This document shows positions 7,241 to 13,267 of a stretch of DNA of 28,832 nucleotides, piece by piece. The DNA lies in assembly GCA_027341315.1 (NCBI GenBank), contig DAIENA010000004.1:1-28832 (forward strand). Direction: 5' to 3'. A model generated the notes under the pieces. The model saw only the letters and a program-made list of their open reading frames with translations, was not told the DNA's origin and made no database searches. Both the position numbers and the translations under genes were made by a program. How positions within the stretch are numbered: the first letter of the stretch is position 1; each line of letters starts with the position of its first letter. This DNA is from an archaeon (GTDB lineage Archaea > Nanobdellota > Nanobdellia > Pacearchaeales > GW2011-AR1).

Positions 7241-8004
7241 TCATTAAAAAATTTATAATAAGAGTAAGCAAGATAACAAGTTAGATAATGACCTAAATTT
7301 TTATTGATTTTAAAATTTACTTTATACCTTTTTTTAAGGGCACCAAGTAATTTATTCCCTTGAGAATAGTTTATCACTTGATCCGCCTCGGATAAAAAAA
7401 CGAATATTTCCTTGCCACCAAGATTATTAATATTATTTGAAGGGCTTAACTTTTTCCAAAGATTGATTAGTTTACTCAGATTAATTCCTTCTTTTTCAAA
7501 TTTATTTCTTAGATTTTTTGTAGCAATTCCTGTCCAAAGAGATTCTGCAAGATCATAACCAGGAACGACAAGAACAATTTTTTTAACTAATTTATTTTTA
7601 TTAGCAACCATCAAAGCAAGAACTACTCCAAGACTCATCCCAACAACAACTATTTTTTTAAAGGGATATTTTAAAAAATATTTTTGTAGATCATGCCTTA
7701 TAATACGACTAATTTTTAAAAAATCTTTTTCAGTCATTTTTGCATCCCAAGAGAGAATTCCCTCAGGAAATTCATAACTTAAATAAGAAAACCCCTTATC
7801 AATCACCCTATTTCGAAATAATTTTGAATCTGAAAAATTTGTTCTCCAACCTGGAATATTAACATATAAAACCTCGTTTTTTTTCTTATGATAAAATCTT
7901 TTTTTTAAATTTATATCCGTTAAAAAAGTTCTTCTGAGTTTATAATTTCTTAAAAAATATTTGTGAATAATCCTATCAAAAAGTCCAACAAAAAATCTCC
8001 TCAT
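7237..8004 (-). CDS. Alpha/beta hydrolase
   Basis: A 255-residue predicted serine hydrolase. The nucleophile elbow is VVGMSLGVVLA, with S124 after a strand. The acid is probably D208 in LSEADQV, and the histidine is H239 in NLGHYLT near the C-terminus. Their order and spacing are those of the alpha/beta hydrolase fold. The oxyanion-side loop is probably IPGWRTN (about 50-56). The basic first 40 residues (MRRFFVGLFDRIIHKYFLRN...) are not a clear signal peptide and may be a membrane-surface helix. The substrate is unknown; esterase, lipase or peptidase-like are all possible. It converges with rfcL and has a 20-bp palindromic TATA region upstream, next to the insertion sequence. Confidence 0.8.
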   Translation of the reverse strand: MRRFFVGLFDRIIHKYFLRNYKLRRTFLTDINLKKRFYHKKKNEVLYVNIPGWRTNFSDSKLFRNRVIDKGFSYLSYEFPEGILSWDAKMTEKDFLKISRIIRHDLQKYFLKYPFKKIVVVGMSLGVVLALMVANKNKLVKKIVLVVPGYDLAESLWTGIATKNLRNKFEKEGINLSKLINLWKKLSPSNNINNLGGKEIFVFLSEADQVINYSQGNKLLGALKKRYKVNFKINKNLGHYLTCYLAYSYYKFFND

Positions 8005-8019
8005 AAATCCAAGAAACGA

Positions 8020-8039
8020 AATAAATTTATAAATTTATT
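8020..8039. promoter_or_regulatory. Perfectly palindromic TATA region
   Basis: aataaatttataaatttatt is an exact 20-bp palindrome, centred about 25 bp before the hydrolase ATG at 8004. Because it is symmetric it could fire in both directions. A rightward start would fall near 8055, just inside the insertion sequence. Confidence 0.55.
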
Positions 8040-8051
8040 CTAAAAAAATTC

Positions 8052-8065
8052 GGCACTGTTGAAAA
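8052..8065 (+). repeat. Left terminal inverted repeat of the IS
   Basis: GGCACTGTTGAAAA, an exact inverted match of 8921-8934. Confidence 0.9.
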
Positions 8066-8072
8066 AGTCTCA

Positions 8073-8125
8073 GGGTAAAAGTTAATTTACCCCGAGAACA
8101 TGTTTATCTTGAGGTGATAAACATG
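8073..8125 (+). promoter_or_regulatory. Two hairpins, one hiding the transposase Shine-Dalgarno and ATG
   Basis: Hairpin 1 pairs gggtaaa (8073-8079) with tttaccc (8086-8092). Hairpin 2 pairs catgtttatc (8099-8108) with gataaacatg (8116-8125), ten perfect pairs around a 7-nt loop. The loop contains most of the Shine-Dalgarno GAGGTGAT (8111-8118), and the ATG at 8123 lies in the stem. Transcripts entering from outside the IS would therefore fold and block translation, a control known from some bacterial IS elements. Confidence 0.7.
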
Positions 8126-9127
8126 GAAAAAGAAACAAAACTGACTAAAAAAATTGAGCGGTTGCTCAAAAAATTAAAACAGAGGGAATTTTTGCATCAT
8201 TTTGGTCCGAAAAAATACCAATTAAAACAGCATTTGCTTGCACTTTTAGTTATGCAGATTTGTAAACTTTCGCTTCGCCGCGTCGAGAATTTTTTAATTC
8301 TCGTCGGAATAAGAGTTCCGACTTATTCCGCTTTGTGCAAAAGCAGAAAGAGAATTCCAATTAAAATTTGGAATTATTTACTAAAAGAAACAGTAAAATT
8401 TGAAGTTAACAGCGTCGCTGTTGACTCAACCGGTTTTTCACGGACAAATCCGTCTTTTCATTTTTTGAAAAGAATTGATTCAAAAAATCCCGTGAAAAGA
8501 TATGCGAAACTTTCAGCGTTTTTTGATTTACCGTCGAGAAAGTTCGTCGCGGTGAAAGTTAGAGTCAAACCGCGTCACGATATGAAAGACGTGAATTATT
8601 TATTAAATCAAAGTTTCCCGACGGGAAACTTGTTTGCCGATTCCGGATACGACGCGGAATCACTTTATGAAAAGTGTTATATGAAAAAAGTCCAGGCATT
8701 TATAAAACCAAAAAAGAATGTGAAAAATGGATTTTACCGACGGAAACAAATGAAAAATTATTCGGAGGAAATTTATCACAAAAGAAGTTTAATCGAATCA
8801 GGATTTTCCGCGCTCAAACGAAAGTACGGAGGGTCGGTTTCAGGAAAGTCGTGGCGAAGCGTGAATTCAGAAATTTATTTGAAGGTTATCGCTCACAACC
8901 TAAATCTCGCTTCCGCGAGATTTTCAACAGTGCCAAGTTTTTCGCAATGTTTATTAAATACATTCTCTTTTAGCTTTAATGAAGAGGTCAAACTTTTTTA
9001 TCAGAAAAAAAGGAATCGTTTCGGAGTACCTTCCGTGGATTTTAATTTCAATTGCAATTTTAGTTGTTCTTATGATTACCGCGTTTATTCTGCAGGGGAA
9101 GGGAACTTCGATTTTAGATTCAATTAA
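8123..9127 (+). CDS. IS5-family DDE transposase, frame running past the IS end
   Basis: Catalyses cut-and-paste movement of the surrounding IS. From the ATG at 8123 the catalytic triad is D101 (VAVDSTGFS), D173 (FADSGYD) and E225 (RSLIESGFSALKRKYG), the usual order and a Y-x-K-R-S-x-I-E-like signature of IS4/IS5 relatives. The N-terminal 75 residues are helical and basic and probably bind the inverted repeats. The start at 8123 is chosen because the upstream GTG at 8114 lies inside the Shine-Dalgarno. About 271 residues are encoded within the IS. The frame has no stop before the right inverted repeat and continues for 64 codons through flanking DNA, overlapping the first pilin-like gene in another frame. 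That tail is not transposase sequence. Confidence 0.88.
   Translation: MEKETKLTKKIERLLKKLKQREFLHHFGPKKYQLKQHLLALLVMQICKLSLRRVENFLILVGIRVPTYSALCKSRKRIPIKIWNYLLKETVKFEVNSVAVDSTGFSRTNPSFHFLKRIDSKNPVKRYAKLSAFFDLPSRKFVAVKVRVKPRHDMKDVNYLLNQSFPTGNLFADSGYDAESLYEKCYMKKVQAFIKPKKNVKNGFYRRKQMKNYSEEIYHKRSLIESGFSALKRKYGGSVSGKSWRSVNSEIYLKVIAHNLNLASARFSTVPSFSQCLLNTFSFSFNEEVKLFYQKKRNRFGVPSVDFNFNCNFSCSYDYRVYSAGEGNFDFRFN
8921..8934 (-). repeat. Right terminal inverted repeat of the IS
   Basis: TTTTCAACAGTGCC, the exact inverted copy of 8052-8065. It is translated in the transposase frame as F-S-T-V-(P). Confidence 0.9.
8949..8961 (+). promoter_or_regulatory. Candidate TATA element of the pilin-like operon
   Basis: GTTTATTAAATAC is centred about 24 bp before the ATG at 8979 and only 15 bp outside the right IS repeat. 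The pilin-like operon therefore seems to have kept or gained its own promoter. Confidence 0.5.
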
Positions 9128-9149
9128 AAATCTTTTTGGGAGAGGATAA
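8979..9149 (+). CDS. Small pilin-like protein 1 (class III signal peptide)
   Basis: A 56-residue protein. A basic leader with RKKG at residues 9-12 is followed by IVSEYLPW and one hydrophobic helix (about 19-39), then a short polar tail. That is the layout of archaellin and type IV pilin precursors, which an A24-family prepilin peptidase cuts after the glycine. The mature product would be only about 44 residues, little more than the pilin helix, so it may be a minor component or helix-only subunit. The start is supported by a TATA-like element 24 bp upstream. Its TAA shares bases with the next ATG (taATG). The transposase frame of the IS runs over it, but coding character fits this frame. Confidence 0.72.
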   Translation: MKRSNFFIRKKGIVSEYLPWILISIAILVVLMITAFILQGKGTSILDSIKNLFGRG

Positions 9150-9307
9150 TGTCTGAATTAACAATTGATCAACTGATAAAATTAGTTTTGGGAGTTCTTG
9201 TCGTCGTTGCAGTTGTCGTCGGGCTTTACTTAATTTTTAAAGACAAGATAATAAATTTTTTTAGCGGGCTTTCGCCCGGTCCCGGTTTTTGGAGAGTACT
9301 GTTATGA
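9149..9307 (+). CDS. Mini membrane protein B of the pilin-like operon
   Basis: A 52-residue protein with one membrane helix (about 10-30) and no basic-Gly processing site. It starts MSELTIDQLIKLVLGVLVVV and has GLYLIFKDK after the helix. The four-gene-distant mini protein at 9807 has the same plan: D-[QE]-L-I-K, a valine/isoleucine helix, then GLY-x-[IL]-FK. The two look like paralogues. A Shine-Dalgarno-like GGGAGAGG (9138-9145) precedes the ATG, and the stop overlaps the next start. It could be a subunit that needs no cleavage, or a chaperone or anchor for the pilins; this is inference from position. Confidence 0.68.
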   Translation: MSELTIDQLIKLVLGVLVVVAVVVGLYLIFKDKIINFFSGLSPGPGFWRVLL

Positions 9308-9810
9308 ATAAAAAAATTAAACAAAGTAAAAAGGGGTTTCTTCTTGCGAGCGAAGTTTTGAAAATTGTTCTTGCGGTGATTTCAATTTCTTTTCTAATTT
9401 ATCTTTTGTTTTCTCTTTATTACTCAAATTCAAATGCAAAAAATAAAGAAGAGGCGCAGTCCACAATCAACCGAATTAATGATATAATTACAAGAATTAA
9501 CAATAATGCAGTTAAGAGCGAGGGAGTAACGGACATAACCCCCGTTTCGTGGAGTTTTTTTAGTTATATTGGAAGCGAATCGAAACCGAATCTTTGTGCG
9601 GGGGAGACTTGTTTATGTATATGTGACACGCCAAATGTGATTTCGAAATTTTGGACATCGCAAACCGCGAAGTGTGACAGCGACGGAGTCTGTCTTGCCG
9701 TTTCCAATTTGCAAAAGTTTCAGAGTTTTGAAATTAAAGGTCCTTCCGACGGCGGAACAAGTATTAACATCACTAAAAACGGAGAATATATAGGAGTTGA
9801 AAAATTATGA
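9304..9810 (+). CDS. Cys-rich pilin-like protein (class III signal peptide)
   Basis: A 168-residue protein. The leader ends at SKKG (residues 8-11) and is followed by FLLASEVLK, with a glutamate six residues after the predicted cut, and a long hydrophobic helix to about residue 40. The external domain has six cysteines (C98, C103, C105, C107, C124, C130) in a C-x4-C-x-C-x-C...C-x5-C pattern, suited to disulfide bonds or metal binding outside the cell. I start it at the ATG at 9304, which overlaps the preceding TGA and has GGAG (9291-9294) upstream, rather than at the TTG at 9289. It ends in an ATGA overlap with the next gene. Probably a minor pilin or tip adhesin. Confidence 0.75.
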   Translation: MNKKIKQSKKGFLLASEVLKIVLAVISISFLIYLLFSLYYSNSNAKNKEEAQSTINRINDIITRINNNAVKSEGVTDITPVSWSFFSYIGSESKPNLCAGETCLCICDTPNVISKFWTSQTAKCDSDGVCLAVSNLQKFQSFEIKGPSDGGTSINITKNGEYIGVEKL

Positions 9811-9908
9811 ACTTTGATGAATTAATAAAATATATAATATGGATTGTGATTTTTGTGATAGCTTTATTAGGATTGTATTCCTTGTTCAAAAGTTTAGGGG
9901 TGATTTGA
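9807..9908 (+). CDS. Mini membrane protein D of the pilin-like operon
   Basis: A 33-residue, single-helix protein: MNFDELIKYI, a hydrophobic span (about 8-25), then GLYSLFKSLGVI. Its ATG overlaps the preceding stop (ATGA at 9807-9810), and GGAG lies at 9793-9796. It ends one base before the next ATG, leaving no spare DNA, as expected for a translated gene. It shares the D-E-L-I-K...GLY-x-L-F-K plan with the 52-residue protein at 9149, and neither has a cleavage site. It is below the size most gene callers accept. Confidence 0.65.
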   Translation: MNFDELIKYIIWIVIFVIALLGLYSLFKSLGVI

Positions 9909-9909
9909 A

Positions 9910-10797
9910 ATGTTCAAAAAAGGCGAATTGACAACACAGCAAATAGTTTTATTGATAATTTTAATTGTAAGTTTTGCAGTAATTTTATTTTTCATATTCA
10001 AATTAAACTTGGGTGGTGAAACTGCCCAGGACGTCTGTCATAATTCTGTTGTCGCCCGAGGCACGTCAATTGTTCCGTCGGATGCGTTTCCATTAAAATG
10101 TCAAAGACAATATGTCTGTCTTTCTGCCGACGGGACCTGCGAGCAGATGACAAAACCGACGATAATTAAAGTTCAAAATAAAACGCAGGTTTATCAGGTG
10201 CTTGCTGAGGACTTGGCAAATTGCTGGTGGATGTTTGGCGAAGGGAAAGTGGATTATTCTCCTTCGACAATCACTCCGAAAAACGATTGCTCTGTCTGTT
10301 CTCAAATCGCATTTGATAATTCAGTTGATAAAATTTTCAACAGCCAAAGTTTTGATAAAAAAGATTTTTATAATTATCTTGCGACGGCAAAACGGTCTGA
10401 CGGCACGACTTACCAGAATTATTTTCTTCTCAACGGAATTTTAGATTATCAAGGGGATTTTGGGAAAGTGGATTTAACCAAGCAATATTATTCTTTAATT
10501 GGAATTACTACAAGGACCAGTAAAGTCGGATGGATTGCAGGAGGTGCAGTTGCTCTTGGAGTAGCTTCGGGAGTCTTACTTGCAATTCCAACGGGAGGAG
10601 TTTCTCTTCTTGTTGTAGGTGTTTCTCTCGGGGGGGCTGTTGCAGGAGGAGTTGGGGGGGCAATTGCCTCGACATATTTTCTTGCTCCGACGGTAAAAGG
10701 CCCGAGCGGGAACGCATACATCCCGCCGTCGTTAATTCAGGTTAACTCGCCGGAGTTTAACGCTCTTAACTGCAGTATGATTGTTACGTCGAGTTAA
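9910..10797 (+). CDS. Largest pilin-like protein, with WWMFGEG core and hydrophobic C-terminal span
   Basis: A 295-residue precursor. The very short leader MFKKG is followed by ELTTQQIVLLIILI and a hydrophobic helix to about residue 31; cleavage after G5 would put the conserved glutamate at +1. The external part contains C43, C64, C70, C77, C105, C127 and C130 and the motif ANCWWMFGEGKVDY (about 103-116). I believe similar CWWMFGEG proteins occur in other DPANN genomes, though I cannot check this here. A second long Gly/Ala/Val-rich hydrophobic region (about 207-258) could form one or two extra membrane spans or a glycine-packed hairpin, unusual for a pilin. The Shine-Dalgarno GGTGAT at 9899-9904 lies inside the preceding mini gene. 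It may be an anchor or base component of the surface structure. Confidence 0.78.
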   Translation: MFKKGELTTQQIVLLIILIVSFAVILFFIFKLNLGGETAQDVCHNSVVARGTSIVPSDAFPLKCQRQYVCLSADGTCEQMTKPTIIKVQNKTQVYQVLAEDLANCWWMFGEGKVDYSPSTITPKNDCSVCSQIAFDNSVDKIFNSQSFDKKDFYNYLATAKRSDGTTYQNYFLLNGILDYQGDFGKVDLTKQYYSLIGITTRTSKVGWIAGGAVALGVASGVLLAIPTGGVSLLVVGVSLGGAVAGGVGGAIASTYFLAPTVKGPSGNAYIPPSLIQVNSPEFNALNCSMIVTSS

Positions 10798-10811
10798 ATT
10801 TTGAAAGACAA

Positions 10812-10822
10812 CTTTTATTAAT
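10812..10822 (+). promoter_or_regulatory. TATA element inside the pilin-like cluster
   Basis: CTTTTATTAAT is about 26 bp before the ATG at 10843. It gives the second half of the cluster (10843-12500) its own start. Confidence 0.5.
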
Positions 10823-10842
10823 TCCTTTTTCATTTTTATCAT

Positions 10843-11259
10843 ATGGTGAAAAGAAAATTCAAACGAGGGGAATTGCTTGTTGAAAATATAATTTTCCTTG
10901 TTCTTAATGTCGCATTTCTTGCGATTCTTGTTTTGTTTTTAATTAATCAGGGAAGCGGGGCGTCGGCGCTCGAAGACGCTTATTCTAAACAGGTCGCACT
11001 TACTCTTGATGCGGGAATGCCGGGAACAACAATACTTATAAATTTTCAAAGTGCTAAGGAAGTTTCTGATAAAAATAAAATTCCTTTTCAGGACGTACTT
11101 TTAATTAAAGACCATTATGTGACGGTAAAACTTAGCGACAAGTCTGGAAAAAGTTACCAATTTTTTAATGATATAAACGTGAGCACCCTTCGTCCGGAAA
11201 AAGACGCGAACGGAAATTTTGATGGTTATTATTTTATTGAATTAAGGAGGAAAGTATGA
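10843..11259 (+). CDS. Pilin-like protein (KRG signal peptide)
   Basis: A 138-residue precursor: basic leader MVKRKFKRG, then ELLVENIIFLVLN with glutamates at +1 and +5, a membrane helix to about residue 34, and an external beta-rich domain with no cysteines. The glutamate placement just after the predicted cut is typical of class III (archaellin and type IV pilin) signal peptides. It has its own TATA element and begins a four-gene run in which each stop overlaps the next start. The stop shares ATGA with the 11256 gene. Function within the structure is unknown. Confidence 0.74.
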   Translation: MVKRKFKRGELLVENIIFLVLNVAFLAILVLFLINQGSGASALEDAYSKQVALTLDAGMPGTTILINFQSAKEVSDKNKIPFQDVLLIKDHYVTVKLSDKSGKSYQFFNDINVSTLRPEKDANGNFDGYYFIELRRKV

Positions 11260-11780
11260 AAATAAACAAGAAAGGAGACAAGCTGCTTTCGATTTATTGG
11301 TTTGCAATCTTGGTAATTGTCGCGACGGGAGTTGTGATTATGGTGAATGTTTATTACGGAAGTCCGTACGATGTGCGGCAAGTCGAGTCGGGAATCCTTG
11401 CAAATCACGTCGCGAACTGCATTTATTTTGGAGGAGAAGTAAACCCATCTCTTATTTCATCAAACGGAATTTTCAAGGAAGATTTTAGAGACCACTTTAT
11501 GAATTACTGCACCTTAAACTTCAGCGTCGAGGGAGAATTCACCCAGATTCCCTATTACTTGGAAATTAATTTTTTTAAGGGAATCGATTCGCCGACGAGC
11601 GTTTTTAATATCAGCGAAGGAAATCAGAATTTAAAGTCGGACTGCGGGGTTGATGTCCAGGATAAATCCAAACTTTCAAAATGTACAAGTAATTCATTTT
11701 TTATGAAATTAAATTCAAACGACGTTTATTTTGTTAAAATTTTAGCGGTCGTTTCAAAGGTAAATGAAAACACAAACTAA
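11256..11780 (+). CDS. Pilin-like protein (KKG signal peptide, GDKLLSIYWF type)
   Basis: A 174-residue precursor beginning MKINKKGDKLLSIYWFAILV; cleavage is predicted after G7, before a helix reaching about residue 33. The external domain has YGSPYDVRQVESGILANHVA (about 34-53), C56 and further cysteines at wide spacing. I recall the KKGDKLLSIYWF opening from other DPANN proteins, but cannot check it here. A strong Shine-Dalgarno GGAGG (11246-11250) ends 5 nt before the ATG, inside the preceding gene. The 3' end overlaps the next gene by 17 bp. Confidence 0.75.
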   Translation: MKINKKGDKLLSIYWFAILVIVATGVVIMVNVYYGSPYDVRQVESGILANHVANCIYFGGEVNPSLISSNGIFKEDFRDHFMNYCTLNFSVEGEFTQIPYYLEINFFKGIDSPTSVFNISEGNQNLKSDCGVDVQDKSKLSKCTSNSFFMKLNSNDVYFVKILAVVSKVNENTN

Positions 11781-12120
11781 AAAAATTAATTCCAGAGGGC
11801 AGATAGGTGAAACTCTCACATGGATAGTTGCAACAATAATTATTGTCGTCATGCTCATCTTTTTTATTTTAGGTTCGTCTCTTCTTAGCGGAACAAAAAA
11901 CGTGGGCGACACGTTCAGGCAAAGTTTGACGTCGGCGCAGGTCGTTCAGGGGACAGATTTATTTTTAAAAAAATCACTTTTTACATATACATCTATTGGT
12001 TCAGATACAAATAAAATTATTTTAGACAAGAAGCTTTCTAAAATGGCGGACGCCGGGCAGTTTAATCTGGATTACAATTCAACTAAAATAGAAATTCTAA
12101 CAAGGTACGCAAAAAGATGA
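11764..12120 (+). CDS. Pilin-like protein (SRG signal peptide)
   Basis: A 118-residue precursor. The leader MKTQTKKINSRG is followed by QIGETLTW with a glutamate at +4, then a helix of about 18-37 and a small polar external domain (about 80 residues, no cysteines). It overlaps the preceding gene by 17 bp and the following one by the usual ATGA. AAGGT directly before the ATG is a weak, tightly spaced Shine-Dalgarno. The leader is longer than in the other members, but the basic-Gly-hydrophobic order is clear. Confidence 0.72.
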   Translation: MKTQTKKINSRGQIGETLTWIVATIIIVVMLIFFILGSSLLSGTKNVGDTFRQSLTSAQVVQGTDLFLKKSLFTYTSIGSDTNKIILDKKLSKMADAGQFNLDYNSTKIEILTRYAKR

Positions 12121-12500
12121 GAAAAAAAATAAGTTCAATTAATAAAAAAGGAGACCTCCCGGTCACTCTTTTAGTAATCGGGATTTTCGCGGTTTGTGCT
12201 TTTGCGCTTCTTACTTTTTTTATTTCGGATTTTAAAATAAGTAATTCATTCGCAGGACCAAACAAAATGACGAATATAAACGCCTATGCGGACGAATACA
12301 TGTTTTACAAAAATGCCGGAATGTCCGACGACAAATTAAAATCCTTATTTAATATCACAACGGAATACGGGCGGGATTACTTTGAAGACAATGTAACTGA
12401 CATAAAGGGGGGAATCTGGATTTTTGGCGGGAAGAAGGTTCTCGAATTTTCCGTAAAATCCCAAGTTCCGTCTTACTCGTTTGTTCCTTCCGGGTCATAG
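12117..12500 (+). CDS. Pilin-like protein (KKG signal peptide, DLPVTLLV type)
   Basis: A 127-residue precursor. The leader MRKKISSINKKG is followed by DLPVTLLVIGIFAVC and a helix to about residue 36. The external domain includes YADEYMFYKNAGMSDDKL and lacks the cysteines of its neighbours. The ATG overlaps the preceding stop (12117-12120). It is the last gene of this subset; a fresh TATA element follows before the next gene. Confidence 0.73.
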   Translation: MRKKISSINKKGDLPVTLLVIGIFAVCAFALLTFFISDFKISNSFAGPNKMTNINAYADEYMFYKNAGMSDDKLKSLFNITTEYGRDYFEDNVTDIKGGIWIFGGKKVLEFSVKSQVPSYSFVPSGS

Positions 12501-12504
12501 GAAG

Positions 12505-12516
12505 TTTTATAAATAT
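12505..12516 (+). promoter_or_regulatory. TATA element of the 12541 gene
   Basis: TTTTATAAATAT is centred about 30 bp before the ATG, close behind the preceding stop. Confidence 0.5.
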
Positions 12517-12540
12517 TTTTCACTCTTCTAAATAAAGAAG

Positions 12541-12999
12541 ATGGTGAAGCAAAGCAAAAAAGGTCAGGGTCTTAGCACAAGTACAATAATTCTTTTAATT
12601 TTAGGATTAGTTATTTTAGTTGTCCTCATATGGGGTTTTGTTACAGGATGGAACGTTTTCAAACCGTTGGTGAGCCCGACTAATGTTGACAATGTAATTC
12701 AGGATTGTACTTCTGCATGTTCAGTAAACAGCAAATTTAGTTATTGTTCTGCTGAAAGAACATTAAACGTTAACGAGGACAGTCTTAACATTAAATCAAC
12801 CTGTGCAGTTTTTTCTCACGCAAGTGCCTTTGGCAAATATTCTATTCCGGATTGTCCGACGATAAGTTGTGATTTGAAGTGCAGCGATATAAAAGTTAAC
12901 GGTAAAACCGGAAGCAGTTCGGTTAAAGCAGGTTACGACGTAAGTTCTATTGCGACGGACACAACCTCTGCAGGTCAGACTTGTTTTGTTTCTAAATAA
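12541..12999 (+). CDS. Cys-rich pilin-like protein (SKKG signal peptide)
   Basis: A 152-residue precursor. SKKG (5-8) is followed by QGLSTSTIILLILGLVILV and a helix to about residue 36, a textbook class III signal peptide. The mature external domain has eight cysteines (C56, C60, C69, C88, C105, C110, C114, C148), enough for four disulfides, in about 95 residues. The gene has its own promoter rather than overlapping its neighbours. That suggests it is expressed at a different level from the minor pilins upstream, and it is a good candidate for the main, filament-forming subunit. Cell-surface location is inferred from the signal type. Confidence 0.77.
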   Translation: MVKQSKKGQGLSTSTIILLILGLVILVVLIWGFVTGWNVFKPLVSPTNVDNVIQDCTSACSVNSKFSYCSAERTLNVNEDSLNIKSTCAVFSHASAFGKYSIPDCPTISCDLKCSDIKVNGKTGSSSVKAGYDVSSIATDTTSAGQTCFVSK

Positions 13000-13057
13000 A
13001 TTTATTTTTAGAGTTTTTTAAAGAGGAATTGAAATTGTTTTAATTTTTATCTAGAAA

Positions 13058-13068
13058 ATATTTTAAAC
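13058..13068 (+). promoter_or_regulatory. TATA element of the 13089 gene
   Basis: ATATTTTAAAC is centred about 26 bp before the ATG at 13089. Confidence 0.5.
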
Positions 13069-13088
13069 TTTCTTTTATTGATTTTATC

Positions 13089-13229
13089 ATGGACAGAGGC
13101 GAAAGGCGAAATAAAGGTAAAGAGAAAGGAAAAGAGAAAAAAAAGCATCCGTACAAAGTCGGAGGGCGGTTCAGAACCGGAAACGTTTCGATTAGCAAAC
13201 CTTCAAAATCCGAAATAAAAAATAATTAA
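13089..13229 (+). CDS. Short basic protein before the prepilin peptidase
   Basis: A 46-residue, Lys/Arg/Gly-rich protein. The first 19 residues are nearly all charged (MDRGERRNKGKEKGKEKKK), followed by HPYKVGGRFRTGNVSISKP. The second half looks ordered and conserved; the first is probably disordered. There is no signal peptide or membrane helix. The well-placed TATA element suggests it is expressed. It may bind nucleic acid or ribosomes; a link to the pilin genes is suggested only by position. The family is not recognised. Confidence 0.58.
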   Translation: MDRGERRNKGKEKGKEKKKHPYKVGGRFRTGNVSISKPSKSEIKNN

Positions 13230-13236
13230 AAAACAG

Positions 13237-13247
13237 TTTTTATAAAG
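13237..13247 (+). promoter_or_regulatory. TATA element of the prepilin peptidase gene
   Basis: TTTTTATAAAG-type box centred 26 bp before the ATG at 13268. Confidence 0.55.
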
Positions 13248-13267
13248 TATATTTACGGTTTTAATTT

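Larger units (their letters stand above)
8052..8934 (+). mobile_element. IS5-like insertion sequence, 883 bp
   Basis: Bounded by exact 14-bp terminal inverted repeats (GGCACTGTTGAAAA at 8052-8065 and its reverse complement at 8921-8934). It carries one DDE transposase. No target-site duplication is visible: the left flank ends attc and the right flank begins aagt. It sits between the hydrolase promoter and the first pilin-like gene. Its left end holds two hairpins before the transposase start. The element looks intact, but the transposase frame runs out through the right repeat. Confidence 0.88.

Noticed and set aside
8935..9127. C-terminal tail of the transposase frame as coding sequence
   Set aside because: Lies outside the right inverted repeat; the product is Ser/Phe/Asn-rich junk, while the pilin-like frame in the same DNA has a clear signal peptide.
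9289..9303. TTG start adding five residues to the Cys-rich pilin
   Set aside because: The ATG at 9304 overlaps the preceding stop and has a Shine-Dalgarno at 9291-9294.
10488..10745. Overlapping frames on both strands over the Gly/Ala-rich part of the 9910 gene
   Set aside because: Shadows produced by the repetitive GGA/GTT/GCA composition.
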